DNA of 49,404 bases from Flavobacteriaceae bacterium. GTDB lineage: Bacteria; Bacteroidota; Bacteroidia; Flavobacteriales; Flavobacteriaceae. The notes beneath the pieces are model-generated. The model saw only the letters and a program-made list of their open reading frames with translations, was not told the origin of the DNA and searched no databases. Made by a program: the position numbers and the translations under genes. How positions within the stretch are numbered: the stretch's first letter is position 1; each line of letters opens with the position of its first letter. The stretch covers positions 1-49,404 of the forward strand of contig CANFZC010000012.1 in NCBI GenBank assembly GCA_947451475.1, given 5' to 3'. Shown here in pieces: positions 17,449-25,998 of this stretch.

Positions 17449-17852
17449 AAAACAAAGTAATCTGTATCATTGATGACGATCCTATTTATCAACTTTTGAT
17501 AAATAAAATTATTGCTAAGGCAGAAACCGAATATGATATTATTTCATTTAAAAACGGAAAAGAAGCCTTGGATAGCCTTACGAGCAATTTGGATCAAGAC
17601 AAAGAACTGCCTGAAATAATTTTACTTGATATTGAAATGCCCATAATGGATGGTTGGGACTTTATGGATCATATTGAAAAGGCGTTGACGGAAAAGAATA
17701 AAAAAACGGCCATTTATATCGTGAGCTCATCGATTGCCCATGAGGATAAAGAAAAGGCTAAAACATTTCCTGAAATCATGGGATATATTTCTAAACCTAT
17801 GGATAGCGGTAAAATTTTGGAAATCACAAAAGCAGTTAAAGGAAAGCCATAA
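17445..17852 (+). CDS. Single-domain (CheY-like) response regulator
   Basis: 135 aa, receiver domain only. Acidic pocket IDDDP at the N-terminus, phospho-acceptor D62 in ILLDIEMPIMDGW, Ser/Thr switch in IVSSSI, and Lys in ISKPM. There is no output domain, so it must act by protein contact or pass phosphate on. Its 4-bp overlap with the CHASE-PAS kinase makes it the cognate partner. Kinase-receiver pairs with the SHNLRSH H-box are, from memory, common in flavobacteria; their outputs are mostly unknown. Confidence 0.88.
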   Translation: MKNKVICIIDDDPIYQLLINKIIAKAETEYDIISFKNGKEALDSLTSNLDQDKELPEIILLDIEMPIMDGWDFMDHIEKALTEKNKKTAIYIVSSSIAHEDKEKAKTFPEIMGYISKPMDSGKILEITKAVKGKP

Positions 17853-17908
17853 AAAGGCTTTGGTTTTCATCGAATTAGTTTATTTTTACCTGATAATTTT
17901 TTTATTCC

Positions 17909-18694
17909 ATGGTAGAATTTATTGGATATACTGGCGCAATGCTTATTGGTATAGTGCTTGGAATCACGGGCGGGGGCGGTTCTATACTAACAGTTCCTAT
18001 CCTAGTGTATGTCTTGAGTATGAATCCACTCTTGGCCACAGCCTATTCCTTATTCATTGTGGGCAGTACTTCTGCTTTTGGTACTTTTCAAAACTTTAAA
18101 AAAGGCTTGGTCGCTCCAAAAACGGCTGTGCAATTTGCTATACCTTCGGTAATAGGGGTGTATTTAACACGAAAATTTATTGTTCATCGCTTGCCCGATG
18201 TGCTTTTTTATTTTGGCTCATTCCAACTTTCGAGGGCTACCTTTCTAATGCTTCTTTTTGCTGTGGTTATGTTTATGGCTGCCTATTCCATGCTGAAACC
18301 TCAAAAGGATATGAGTGAGGAAAAAAGCAAAGGAATCATCGAGGTAAGTGTTCAACTGTTTTTTGTGGGAATACTGATTGGATTGATTGGTGCTGGCGGG
18401 GGCTTTTTAATCATACCTGCTCTCGTAAAACTCGCTAAACTCCCTATGAAAAAAGCGATTGGAACTTCCTTACTAATCATCACGATTAATTCATTATTTG
18501 GTTTCATAGGAGATCTTGAAACAACCGTAATTGACTGGGCGTTTTTAATTCCATTTACGGGTGTATCCGTACTAGGCATATTTATTGGTTTAAAAATCCA
18601 ACACTTTATAGACGAAAAATTATTAAAAAAGATATTTGGACTTTTTGTTTTAGTAATGTCTATATTGATTTTATACAAGGAGCTTTTTTCATAA
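17909..18694 (+). CDS. Sulfite exporter TauE/SafE family permease
   Basis: 261 aa with about eight hydrophobic segments in two repeats, each starting with the family's glycine-rich loop (GIVLGITGGGGSILTVPIL and GILIGLIGAGGGFLIIPALV). Family members export sulfite, sulfoacetate or other organosulfonates across the inner membrane. It lies 62 bp before a CstB-like persulfide dioxygenase-rhodanese. In Staphylococcus aureus a TauE homologue is encoded with CstB, so a role in removing sulfite or thiosulfate made from persulfides is a reasonable inference. Confidence 0.85.
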   Translation: MVEFIGYTGAMLIGIVLGITGGGGSILTVPILVYVLSMNPLLATAYSLFIVGSTSAFGTFQNFKKGLVAPKTAVQFAIPSVIGVYLTRKFIVHRLPDVLFYFGSFQLSRATFLMLLFAVVMFMAAYSMLKPQKDMSEEKSKGIIEVSVQLFFVGILIGLIGAGGGFLIIPALVKLAKLPMKKAIGTSLLIITINSLFGFIGDLETTVIDWAFLIPFTGVSVLGIFIGLKIQHFIDEKLLKKIFGLFVLVMSILILYKELFS

Positions 18695-18732
18695 AGTATT
18701 CTAAAATAATCCGATTTTAATTTGTATATCTT

Positions 18733-18740
18733 TAATTTTG
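18733..18740 (+). promoter_or_regulatory. -7 box upstream of the first CstB-like gene
   Basis: TAATTTTG matches TANNTTTG, 16 bp before the ATG at 18757. No clean -33 box is seen. Confidence 0.4.
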
Positions 18741-18756
18741 CTTAAAATTCAGCATT

Positions 18757-20169
18757 ATGAAAATTGAACAACTTTATACTGGATGTATAGCCCAAGCTGC
18801 TTATTATTTAGAAAGTAATGGAGAAGCCGCCATTTTTGACCCGCTCCGAGAAGTAGGGCCTTATTTAGACAAAGCACAAAAAGACCATGCCCAAATAAAA
18901 TACATTTTTGAGACCCATTTTCATGCGGATTTTGTTTCAGGGCATTTGGATTTAGCCCAAAAAAGTGGTGGTAAAATAGTTTATGGACCAACAGCACAAC
19001 CTGAATTTGACGCAATTATTGCCACTGATAATCAAGAATTTAAAGTTGGATTCTACACCATCAAAGCTATTCATACGCCAGGACACACCCTAGAGAGCAC
19101 TTGCTATCTCTTGATTGATGAAAACGGAAATCACCATGGCATTATCACGGGGGACACCTTATTCATTGGCGATGTAGGCCGACCTGATTTAGCACAAGCC
19201 TTAACGGAGGAATTAACTCAAGAAGTATTAGCTTCTAATTTATATGATTCTTTGCGCAATAAAATTATGCCTTTATCGGATGATTTGATTGTATACCCTA
19301 GCCATGGTGCCGGGAGTGCATGTGGAAAAAATATGAGTAAAGAAACCACAGACACCCTAGGGAATCAAAAGAAGACCAACTATGCCTTGCGTGCCGATAT
19401 GAGCAAAGAAGAGTTTATTGATGAATTGCTTAATGGACTTGGTTCGCCACCCGCTTATTTTCCACAAAATGTATTGTTGAACATTAAAGGCTATGCTAGC
19501 TTAGATAGTGTACTTAAAAAAAGTAACATTGGATTAGCGGCTACCGAATTTGAGGCCCTTGCTAATCAAAAAGATGTCATTGTTTTAGACGTTAGACATG
19601 AAAATGATTTTATAAAATCTCATATTCCGAATTCGCTATTTATTGGAATACAAGGAAATTTCGCCCCGTGGGTAGGTGCCTTAATTGGTGATGTTGCTCA
19701 AAAACTACTAGTAGTTGTGCCGGAAGGGCGAGAAGAGGAAACGATAACACGTCTTTCTCGAGTAGGTTTTGACCATGTTTTAGGCTATTTAAAAGGCGGT
19801 ATTGCTGCTTGGACTAGCGCAGGATTTGAAACAGATGAAATCACGTCTCTCAGTCCTGAAACATTTGCAGCACAATTTACTTCAAGCAGCATTGTAATTG
19901 ATGCTCGTAAACCAGGAGAATTTGAAGCTGAGCATGTTAAAAATGCCCTAAACCTGCCATTGGATGCGATCTATGAAAACTTTCAAAGTGTTCCTAGGGA
20001 CGAAACGTTCTTTTTACATTGTGCTGGAGGATATCGTTCTGTCATCATGGCCTCTATCTTAAAGTCACGAGGAATAAACAATCTAATTAATATCGAAAAA
20101 GGATTTAATGGCATCAAAGAGACGGCTGTACCCTGCACACAATTTGAATGTCCGTCTTCAAAAAAATAA
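18757..20169 (+). CDS. CstB-like persulfide dioxygenase-rhodanese, copy 1
   Basis: 470 aa in three parts. Residues 1-240 are a metallo-beta-lactamase fold with THFHADFVSGH (H54, H56), H110 in IHTPGHTLE and D133 in TGDTLFIGDVGRPDL, which give the mononuclear iron site of the ETHE1/CstB persulfide dioxygenases. Residues about 260-360 are a rhodanese fold with no cysteine in the active loop (VVPEGREEE), a pseudo-rhodanese. Residues about 370-465 are a rhodanese with C422 in CAGGYRS. This layout is that of S. aureus CstB, which turns low-molecular-weight persulfides into thiosulfate and sulfite. The upstream TauE-like exporter fits that role. A close paralogue is at 40546-41964 on the other strand. 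Confidence 0.85.
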   Translation: MKIEQLYTGCIAQAAYYLESNGEAAIFDPLREVGPYLDKAQKDHAQIKYIFETHFHADFVSGHLDLAQKSGGKIVYGPTAQPEFDAIIATDNQEFKVGFYTIKAIHTPGHTLESTCYLLIDENGNHHGIITGDTLFIGDVGRPDLAQALTEELTQEVLASNLYDSLRNKIMPLSDDLIVYPSHGAGSACGKNMSKETTDTLGNQKKTNYALRADMSKEEFIDELLNGLGSPPAYFPQNVLLNIKGYASLDSVLKKSNIGLAATEFEALANQKDVIVLDVRHENDFIKSHIPNSLFIGIQGNFAPWVGALIGDVAQKLLVVVPEGREEETITRLSRVGFDHVLGYLKGGIAAWTSAGFETDEITSLSPETFAAQFTSSSIVIDARKPGEFEAEHVKNALNLPLDAIYENFQSVPRDETFFLHCAGGYRSVIMASILKSRGINNLINIEKGFNGIKETAVPCTQFECPSSKK

Positions 20170-20215
20170 ATCTTAAAAAAAAAACAATTACATATTTTAC
20201 ATAAAGCAAAATAGA

Positions 20216-20223
20216 TACATTTG
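20216..20223 (+). promoter_or_regulatory. -7 box of the DUF4369-TlpA gene
   Basis: TACATTTG is an exact TANNTTTG box, 25 bp before the ATG at 20249. A poor TTTA lies about 16 bp upstream. Confidence 0.5.
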
Positions 20224-20248
20224 CAGACAAATTTTTAATATTAGAAAA

Positions 20249-21409
20249 ATGAAAAAAATACTTCTTTTAGCTACTGTGACTTTAGCACTTTACTCGTGCA
20301 GCAAGGTAGCTGATGGCGAATACTTGATTACAGGAAAAGTAAAAGGAATGAAAACAGGCATGGTTTTTTTGCAAAAAGAAGGTCCTGATGGAATGAGTTT
20401 AGTCAACATCGACACGGTTAAAATAGTTGACGAGAAATTTGAAATCAAAGGAAAAGTTGATGAACCAGCTATTAGTATGATTGAAATTCAAAAAGTAAAT
20501 GGCAAAATACCATTTATCTTAGAGCATGGTGAAATCACATTGGAAGTAGATAAAGACAGTATTTTTAAATCTAAAATTGGCGGTACTTACAGTAATGATG
20601 AGTTTTCAAAATTCAATGATGAGTCGGCTAAAATTAGAAAAAGAATTCAAAAATCAGTAATGGATTTTCAAATGAAAAACATGACTGCTATGAATGATGC
20701 TCGTAAAAACAATGATACGGTAACCATTAATTCTTTGCGTAAACAATACGATGTTTTACAAAAAGACATGACGGATTACACTTTTAATTACCCTAAGACA
20801 CATCCTAAATCATTTATTAGTGTTTTGATTACACAGGCAATGTTTAGTAATCCTAAATTCAAAAGTCAAGAAATTGAAACAATTTTCAATTCATTGGATG
20901 CGTCACTTAAAAAAACAAAACCTGGTAAGAAAATAAAAGAAAACCTTGATACTGTAAAAAAGCAGTTGTCCACTAAAAAAACTGTTTCAGTTGGTTTAGT
21001 GGCGCCCGATTTTAAAGCACCAACTCCTGAAGGAACGTTGACTTCTTTAAAAGAGAACCTAGGTAAAGTTACCTTACTTGATTTTTGGGCTTCATGGTGT
21101 CCGCCATGTAGAGCTGAAAACCCCAATGTAGTAGCATTATACAATGAATTTCACAATAAAGGATTAAACATTATAAGTGTATCGCTTGATGAGCAAGCTG
21201 ATAAATGGAAAGAGGCAATTGCGAAAGACAAATTGACTTGGACCCAGGTTTCTAATTTAAAAGAAATGAAAGATCCCATTGCTGTTCAGTATGGAGTAAC
21301 CCAAATCCCTACTACCTTTTTAATCGATGCGACTGGAAAAATAGTAGCGATCGATCTAAGAGGAGAAGAATTAAAAGCCAAAGTTAGCGCGCTTTTAGCT
21401 GTGAAGTAA
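20249..21409 (+). CDS. TlpA-like thioredoxin lipoprotein with DUF4369 domain
   Basis: 386 aa. The lipoprotein signal LLLATVTLALYSC puts the lipid anchor on Cys about residue 16. Residues about 25-115 are the DUF4369 beta-domain (ITGKVKGMKTGMVFLQKEG), a helical region follows, and residues about 245-385 are a thioredoxin fold of the AhpC/TSA-TlpA type with the active site W283-CPPC-287 and a cis-proline in QIPTTFLI. It most likely reduces or reshuffles disulfides in envelope proteins, as in ResA or TlpA. It is monocistronic, with its own -7 box and a strong terminator, downstream of the sulfur module. Confidence 0.88.
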   Translation: MKKILLLATVTLALYSCSKVADGEYLITGKVKGMKTGMVFLQKEGPDGMSLVNIDTVKIVDEKFEIKGKVDEPAISMIEIQKVNGKIPFILEHGEITLEVDKDSIFKSKIGGTYSNDEFSKFNDESAKIRKRIQKSVMDFQMKNMTAMNDARKNNDTVTINSLRKQYDVLQKDMTDYTFNYPKTHPKSFISVLITQAMFSNPKFKSQEIETIFNSLDASLKKTKPGKKIKENLDTVKKQLSTKKTVSVGLVAPDFKAPTPEGTLTSLKENLGKVTLLDFWASWCPPCRAENPNVVALYNEFHNKGLNIISVSLDEQADKWKEAIAKDKLTWTQVSNLKEMKDPIAVQYGVTQIPTTFLIDATGKIVAIDLRGEELKAKVSALLAVK

Positions 21410-21432
21410 GAAATCTAAAAAGTAATAGTATA

Positions 21433-21457
21433 AAATCTCCTTCGGGAGATTTTTTTA
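21433..21457 (+). terminator. Rho-independent terminator
   Basis: AAATCTCC (21433-21440), loop TTCG, GGAGATTT (21445-21452), then a T tract. It ends the DUF4369-TlpA transcript 24 bp after its stop. Confidence 0.9.
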
Positions 21458-21511
21458 TTTAATTCAGGACCAAACCTTTAAAAAAACCTTTGATAAAATA
21501 AGTCCTTTTTA

Positions 21512-21542
21512 TTTGTGAACTTCAAAAGTGTTTTTATATTTG
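21512..21542 (+). promoter_or_regulatory. Promoter of tRNA-Tyr
   Basis: TTTG (21512-21515), 19 bp, TATATTTG (21535-21542): a full consensus promoter placed 17 bp before the tRNA. Confidence 0.8.
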
Positions 21543-21559
21543 CAACCGCGTTAGGCGAT

Positions 21560-21641
21560 GGGGAGATACTCAAGCGGCCAACGAGGGCGGACTGTAAATC
21601 CGCTGATTACATCTTCGCAGGTTCGAATCCTGCTCTCCCCA
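21560..21641 (+). tRNA. tRNA-Tyr (anticodon GTA)
   Basis: 82-nt class II tRNA. The acceptor stem pairs GGGGAGA (21560-21566) with TCTCCCC (21634-21640), discriminator A at 21641. The anticodon stem GCGGA/TCCGC frames the loop CTGTAAA with GTA at 21594-21596. A long variable arm and the T-loop GTTCGAATC follow. CCA is not encoded. A consensus promoter precedes it and a terminator follows. Confidence 0.95.
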
Positions 21642-21642
21642 C

Positions 21643-21676
21643 AAAAAACGTCCAAGTTACTTGGACGTTTTTTTTA
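21643..21676 (+). terminator. Terminator of tRNA-Tyr
   Basis: A stem of up to 14 bp around AACGTCCAAG, a TTA loop and CTTGGACGTT, followed by a long T run, begins 2 nt after the tRNA. Confidence 0.9.
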
Positions 21677-21781
21677 TTTACTAGTGGGATCAAAATTATA
21701 GTACGGGCCAACTTTTAGCAGTACTAACTATTTTAATACAATCTCACAAGATAAAACTTGATTTCTCGTCTTAACTGTAGG

Positions 21782-21811
21782 TTTGCACATCGTTCTAAAT
21801 CATTACATTTA
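21782..21811 (+). promoter_or_regulatory. Promoter of the MbnP-MbnH-like operon
   Basis: TTTG (21782-21785), 18 bp, TACATTTA (21804-21811), one mismatch in the -7 box. The start codon is 25 bp downstream. Confidence 0.55.
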
Positions 21812-21835
21812 TAACGTCTTTTTGGTTTATCATTT

Positions 21836-22534
21836 ATGAAAAATAGAATTAACTTGTTTTTATTGTTTGGGATATTGAGTACTGCTCAACTACTGGTAGC
21901 TCAAAAAACTAAAACCATTGCTTTGCATTTTGTTCCGGTCTATGACAGCACAACTTTGGAATTGGGTAAAAAATATCCTAGCACAACAGAACAAAACTGG
22001 TTGACGTTTACACAATTCAAATGCTACGTATCTCATTTTGAGTTATACAAAAACAGACAATTAGTTTTTATTGACACCGCTGAGGCTTATCTATTAGACA
22101 GCGATGCACCCACTTCCTTAACCCGAGAAATAGCAGTTCCAACTACTATCGATTTTGATGCAATAAGGTTTTACTTTGGGGTGGACGACAAAACGAATGA
22201 AAAGGGAATTTCGGGTGGTGACTTAGACCCTGGTAAAGGCATGTATTGGACTTGGCAGACTGGTTACATCAACATGAAACTTGAAGGCAATTGCGCAACG
22301 GTTCCTACTGCTGACCATGGCTTTCAATTTCATTTAGGAGGCTTTATGGAACCTTATGCTTCGTTCCAACCCATATATTTACAGACCCAAAACACGACCG
22401 ACATTAGCATCTCAATCGAACTAAACGATTTTATTAAAAAAATAAAATTAGCGGAAACCCATGCTATAATGTCTCCGGGAGAACCCACCGTACTATTATC
22501 GAAGGATGCGGCTTCAATGTTCCATTTGAAATGA
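21836..22534 (+). CDS. MbnP-family copper-binding-like periplasmic protein
   Basis: 232 aa with a signal peptide (LFLLFGILSTAQLLVA). The sequence matches the MbnP family seen with diheme MauG-like enzymes: the start IALHFVPVYDSTTLELGKKY, the block WLTFTQFKCYVSHFELYKN, and GMYWTWQTGYINMKLEG, which holds conserved Trp residues. In the characterised methanotroph system MbnH oxidises one Trp of MbnP to kynurenine, making a copper site. Here the MauG/MbnH-like gene starts inside this stop codon (4-bp overlap), so the two proteins should act together in the periplasm. Copper binding is inferred. Confidence 0.8.
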   Translation: MKNRINLFLLFGILSTAQLLVAQKTKTIALHFVPVYDSTTLELGKKYPSTTEQNWLTFTQFKCYVSHFELYKNRQLVFIDTAEAYLLDSDAPTSLTREIAVPTTIDFDAIRFYFGVDDKTNEKGISGGDLDPGKGMYWTWQTGYINMKLEGNCATVPTADHGFQFHLGGFMEPYASFQPIYLQTQNTTDISISIELNDFIKKIKLAETHAIMSPGEPTVLLSKDAASMFHLK

Positions 22535-23568
22535 AAAAATATTATTTGTTTATTATTTTTTTGGTGCTTTTCACTACTGCTTTTATTCCGAAAATGGAAG
22601 ACGAGCCCTATTTCTATATCCCAAAGAATTGGCCTAAACCAGCATATGATTTTTCACAGAATCCCTCAAGTTCGGCGAAAGTACAATTAGGCAAAGCGTT
22701 ATTTTATGACCCTATACTTTCCCGTAATAACACTATTTCGTGTGCGAACTGTCATTCCCAGTATACTGCATTTGCCCATATTGATCATAAATTGAGCCAT
22801 GGCATTGAAGATAGGATTGGTAACCGCAACGCACCTTCTTTGCTCAACCTGGCTTGGAATACCAGCTTTATGTGGGATGGTTCTATACATCATTTGGATG
22901 CACAGGCTATTGCTCCCATTAGCAATCCGCTTGAGATGGATGAAAAGCTAGAGCATGTCGTTGCGAAATTACAAACCTCAAAGTTATATCGAGGATTATT
23001 TCAAGAAGCTTATGGTGATAGTTTAGTTACCGGTGAGCGTACGTTAAAATCGATATCTCAGTTTATGTTGACCTTAATTTCTGCAAATTCCAAATACGAT
23101 AAAGTACAGCGAAAAGAGCCAGGTTATGCATTTACAGAAAGTGAGAATAGAGGCTATCGTCTCTTTCAACAAAATTGTGCCTCTTGTCACAAAGAACCGC
23201 TGTTTACGACCCATAAATTTGAAAATAATGGACTGCAACCCGATAGTATATTAAGGGACATTGGAAGGATGAAGGTTACTTTAAATCCCAAAGATTCTTT
23301 GTTGTTTAAAGTCCCAAGTTTGCGCAATGTAGAAGTCACGGCTCCTTATATGCATGATGGACGTTATGCTAATTTGTCCATGGTGCTGTTTCATTATACC
23401 AATAACATTTATCCTTCTAAATCTCTAGCAAAACCTTTACTTAAAAAAATAGTTTTAACAGAAAATGATAAAGGAGCTATTTTAGATTTTTTGAAGACCT
23501 TAACCGACGAATCCTTTTTAAGGAATAAGCAGTACTCCTATCCTCGGGCCCTTTTCCTAAAAAACTAA
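22531..23568 (+). CDS. Diheme cytochrome c peroxidase / MauG-MbnH-like enzyme
   Basis: 345 aa, periplasmic, with a signal segment (YYLFIIFLVLFTTAFIP). Two c-type heme motifs are seen: CANCH at 71-75 and CASCH at 216-220. The family signatures NRNAPSLLNLAWN and VPSLRNVEVTAPYMHDGRYANL are clear. Bacterial cytochrome c peroxidases and MauG/MbnH-type protein oxidases share this plan. The overlap with the MbnP gene favours the MbnH role (Trp oxidation in the partner) over plain peroxide removal. Heme attachment needs a cytochrome c maturation system, which is not in this window. A terminator follows. Confidence 0.85.
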   Translation: MKKYYLFIIFLVLFTTAFIPKMEDEPYFYIPKNWPKPAYDFSQNPSSSAKVQLGKALFYDPILSRNNTISCANCHSQYTAFAHIDHKLSHGIEDRIGNRNAPSLLNLAWNTSFMWDGSIHHLDAQAIAPISNPLEMDEKLEHVVAKLQTSKLYRGLFQEAYGDSLVTGERTLKSISQFMLTLISANSKYDKVQRKEPGYAFTESENRGYRLFQQNCASCHKEPLFTTHKFENNGLQPDSILRDIGRMKVTLNPKDSLLFKVPSLRNVEVTAPYMHDGRYANLSMVLFHYTNNIYPSKSLAKPLLKKIVLTENDKGAILDFLKTLTDESFLRNKQYSYPRALFLKN

Positions 23569-23577
23569 CCCATAAAA

Positions 23578-23597
23578 AAAGTCCCCGAAGGGACTTT
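23578..23597. terminator. Bidirectional terminator
   Basis: AAAGTCCC (23578-23585), loop CGAA, GGGACTTT (23590-23597), with a run of seven A on the left (a T tract on the minus strand). It separates the convergent MbnH-like and SIMPL genes. Confidence 0.85.
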
Positions 23598-23617
23598 AGA
23601 ATTTTTAATACATGTAC

Positions 23618-24310
23618 TTATTCTAATGCAAAAGTAACGCTAACGTTGGTATTAATTTCCATATCTCCAACGGCTAAGGTTTCTCTTGGAGCGGCCATAT
23701 CGGCAGCCATAGCCATCAGACCGTTTTTATACATAGGTTGCGGCACATAGGTTTGAGAATTATCGGTTATCAACAATGCTTTCCCTACTTTTTGACCTAA
23801 TACAGCAACATAATCGTTTGCTTTTTGTTGGGCATTTAGGATGGCATTTTTACGCGCTTCTTTTTCATATACTTCCATCTTGGAGGATTTAAATTCCACA
23901 CCTTGTATGGTATTGACACCGGCATCATTGAGCCCGATCATGATTTCATCGTACTTAGACAAATCTTTTACTGTAATACTTAAGGTTTGATTGGCTTGAA
24001 AGTTTGATTTCTTCTTTTCAAAATCGTAGCCTTTATTTAGGCTAATGTTATTGGTTTTGTAATCAGCACTGGGAATACCACTTTTCTTCAAGAATTTAAT
24101 AACACGGTCAACGACTTCGTCATTAAGTGTTTTTACTTCTTTAGCATCCTTACCTGAATTCTGAAATCCAACAGTAACAATTGCTTGATCTGGGATTACT
24201 TTTACTTTGCCTTCACCAGTCACTGAGATTTGCGGAACTTGCGCCTTTTGTTCTTGTCCTTGAAGGTTTAGGGCAAAAACTAATGCCATTACTAAGACTG
24301 CTTTTTTCAT
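23618..24310 (-). CDS. SIMPL-domain (DUF541) periplasmic protein
   Basis: 230 aa with a signal peptide (AVLVMALVFALNLQG). The segment VPQISVTGEGKVKVIPDQAIVTVGFQNSGKDAKEV is the classical start of the SIMPL/DUF541 fold, related to Brucella BP26 and E. coli YggE. Homologues assemble into channel-like oligomers and YggE lowers oxidative stress, but the molecular role is not settled. It reads on the minus strand, 51 bp after the rhomboid gene in the same direction, so the two may share a transcript. Confidence 0.85.
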   Translation of the reverse strand: MKKAVLVMALVFALNLQGQEQKAQVPQISVTGEGKVKVIPDQAIVTVGFQNSGKDAKEVKTLNDEVVDRVIKFLKKSGIPSADYKTNNISLNKGYDFEKKKSNFQANQTLSITVKDLSKYDEIMIGLNDAGVNTIQGVEFKSSKMEVYEKEARKNAILNAQQKANDYVAVLGQKVGKALLITDNSQTYVPQPMYKNGLMAMAADMAAPRETLAVGDMEINTNVSVTFALE

Positions 24311-24361
24311 ACTATTTTATTTTTAGATTGATTTTTAGGGATGGTTCAAAAGTTGTGCCAA

Positions 24362-25006
24362 TTATAACTTACCCATTTTTGCCATCACAAAGAGAATCAC
24401 AATAGGAATGGCTAATAATAGTACCATAAAGGTATGTTCTTGAAATAAGGCAGGATCTTTTAATAAAGTAATAGCGTAGCCTCCTATAGCGCCTCCAAAA
24501 TGAGCTGTGTGTCCTATATTATCTAATTTGGCTTTCATTCCGTATATAGAATACAACAAATACCCAATTCCGAAGATATAGGCTGGTAATGGAATCACCC
24601 CAAAAATCCCTATGGTCATGTCGGGCTCCAATAATATTGCTGAATAGATAATTCCCGTAACCGCTCCAGAGGCTCCAACTGCACTATAATTATAATCGTT
24701 TCCGTGAAAAAGCATGGTTAACAAACTTCCAAAAATTAAACTACCGCCATAGATCAACAGAAAAGTAAAATTTCCTAAATAATCTGCGACCACCGGAGCA
24801 AAAGAATATAAAGCGATCATGTTAAAAGCCAGGTGAAAGAGATCTGCATGAAGGAACGCAGAACTGATCATTCTAATTTGTTCACCAGCCCTTATGCTAC
24901 CCACATGGAACTGGTATTTTCTAAAGAAGTATTGATCATTAAATCCTTTATAACTTATGAGAACATTGGCTATAATGATACCCAACAGAAACATATTATT
25001 CATCAT
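24362..25006 (-). CDS. Rhomboid-family intramembrane serine protease
   Basis: 214 aa with six hydrophobic segments. The catalytic dyad is visible: S113 in AVGASGAVTG (GxSG motif) and H169 in HTAHFGGAIGG. The pattern HADLFHLAFNMIALYSF in helix 2 is the conserved rhomboid HxxxxHxxxN. It cuts transmembrane substrates inside the bilayer; substrates are not known. Start ATG at 25006. It is divergent to the acyltransferase gene and lies before the SIMPL gene. Confidence 0.9.
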   Translation of the reverse strand: MMNNMFLLGIIIANVLISYKGFNDQYFFRKYQFHVGSIRAGEQIRMISSAFLHADLFHLAFNMIALYSFAPVVADYLGNFTFLLIYGGSLIFGSLLTMLFHGNDYNYSAVGASGAVTGIIYSAILLEPDMTIGIFGVIPLPAYIFGIGYLLYSIYGMKAKLDNIGHTAHFGGAIGGYAITLLKDPALFQEHTFMVLLLAIPIVILFVMAKMGKL

Positions 25007-25078
25007 TTCATTTTTTTGTAAAAATAATAAACTTGCTTAGGTTTTCTTAACAGCTAGCGATAAAATAACAATTAACTT

Positions 25079-25086
25079 TATATTTG
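25079..25086 (+). promoter_or_regulatory. -7 box of the acyltransferase gene
   Basis: TATATTTG, an exact TANNTTTG, 15 bp before the ATG at 25102. An in-frame TTG (25084-25086) is part of this box and so is not the start. Confidence 0.55.
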
Positions 25087-25101
25087 CATAAAATTAAATA
25101 C

Positions 25102-25974
25102 ATGCAATTTATTGTCTTTATTATCCTTTACCCTATACTTTGGTTAATTTCCATGTTCCCATTTAGGTTGCTCTATGGTTTATCAGATGGGATTTATCTT
25201 TTACTGTACAATGTAATTGGCTATCGCAAAAAAGTGGTTCGTGACAATATTGCATTGGCTTTACCCCACTTATCCAAGGAAGAGCGCCTTTTGATCGAAA
25301 AAAAATTCTACCACCACTTATGTGATCTATTTTTGGAAATGATCAAAACCATGACCATTTCTGAAAAAGAATTGGACCGACGGTATACTTTTACGAATAT
25401 TGATTTATACCTAGATTTAGAAAAAAAACAGAAAAGCATTGCGGTCTTTATGGCGCATTATGCTTCTTATGAATGGGCCATTTCCATGAATCGCATCACC
25501 AATTTTGAAGGATATGCTATCTATAAAAAAATTGCTAATAAATATTTTGACAAACTAGTAAGGGATATTCGATCTAAATTCAAAGCCACTTTAATTACGA
25601 ATAGAGAAACGATAAAAATCATCGAGCAAAATGCCAAAGTAAAGCATTTAGGCATTTATGGTTTTGCAAGTGACCAATCTCCACAATTAAGCAAAACCCA
25701 TCACTGGAGTACCTTTATGGGAATAGAGACACCAGTGCATACTGGTGCTGAAATGTTGGCCAAACGATTTGACATGAATGTTTTATTTCTTAAAACTCGA
25801 AAAGTAAAACGCGGGTTTTATGAAGGCACCTTTGAATATTTGGTTGATCATCCTAAGGAGGTTCCCAACTATGAAATTTCGGATGCTTTTTTGAAAAAAG
25901 TAGAATTACAAATTCTAGATGCTCCAGAATTTTATTTATGGACCCATAAACGCTGGAAACACCGAAAGCAATAA
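25102..25974 (+). CDS. Lysophospholipid / lipid A acyltransferase, LpxL (HtrB) family
   Basis: 290 aa from ATG 25102 (MQFIVFIILYPILWLISMFP). An N-terminal membrane anchor is followed by the acyltransferase core with the HX4E catalytic motif in MAHYASYEWA and a binding block with FASDQSPQ. The C-terminus ends in FYLWTHKRWKHR, a hallmark of LpxL/LpxM enzymes that put secondary acyl chains on Kdo-lipid A. In Bacteroidetes related enzymes also act on other lipids such as ornithine or flavolipids, so the acceptor is not certain. It is monocistronic. Confidence 0.85.
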   Translation: MQFIVFIILYPILWLISMFPFRLLYGLSDGIYLLLYNVIGYRKKVVRDNIALALPHLSKEERLLIEKKFYHHLCDLFLEMIKTMTISEKELDRRYTFTNIDLYLDLEKKQKSIAVFMAHYASYEWAISMNRITNFEGYAIYKKIANKYFDKLVRDIRSKFKATLITNRETIKIIEQNAKVKHLGIYGFASDQSPQLSKTHHWSTFMGIETPVHTGAEMLAKRFDMNVLFLKTRKVKRGFYEGTFEYLVDHPKEVPNYEISDAFLKKVELQILDAPEFYLWTHKRWKHRKQ

Positions 25975-25998
25975 TATGAAGCTCCTACAAGATTAGGT

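Noticed and set aside
18352..18678. 108-codon antisense frame inside the TauE-like gene
   Set aside because: Shadow of a membrane protein gene; no independent evidence.
21515..21718. 67-codon frame across tRNA-Tyr
   Set aside because: It is the tRNA gene, its promoter and its terminator read as protein.
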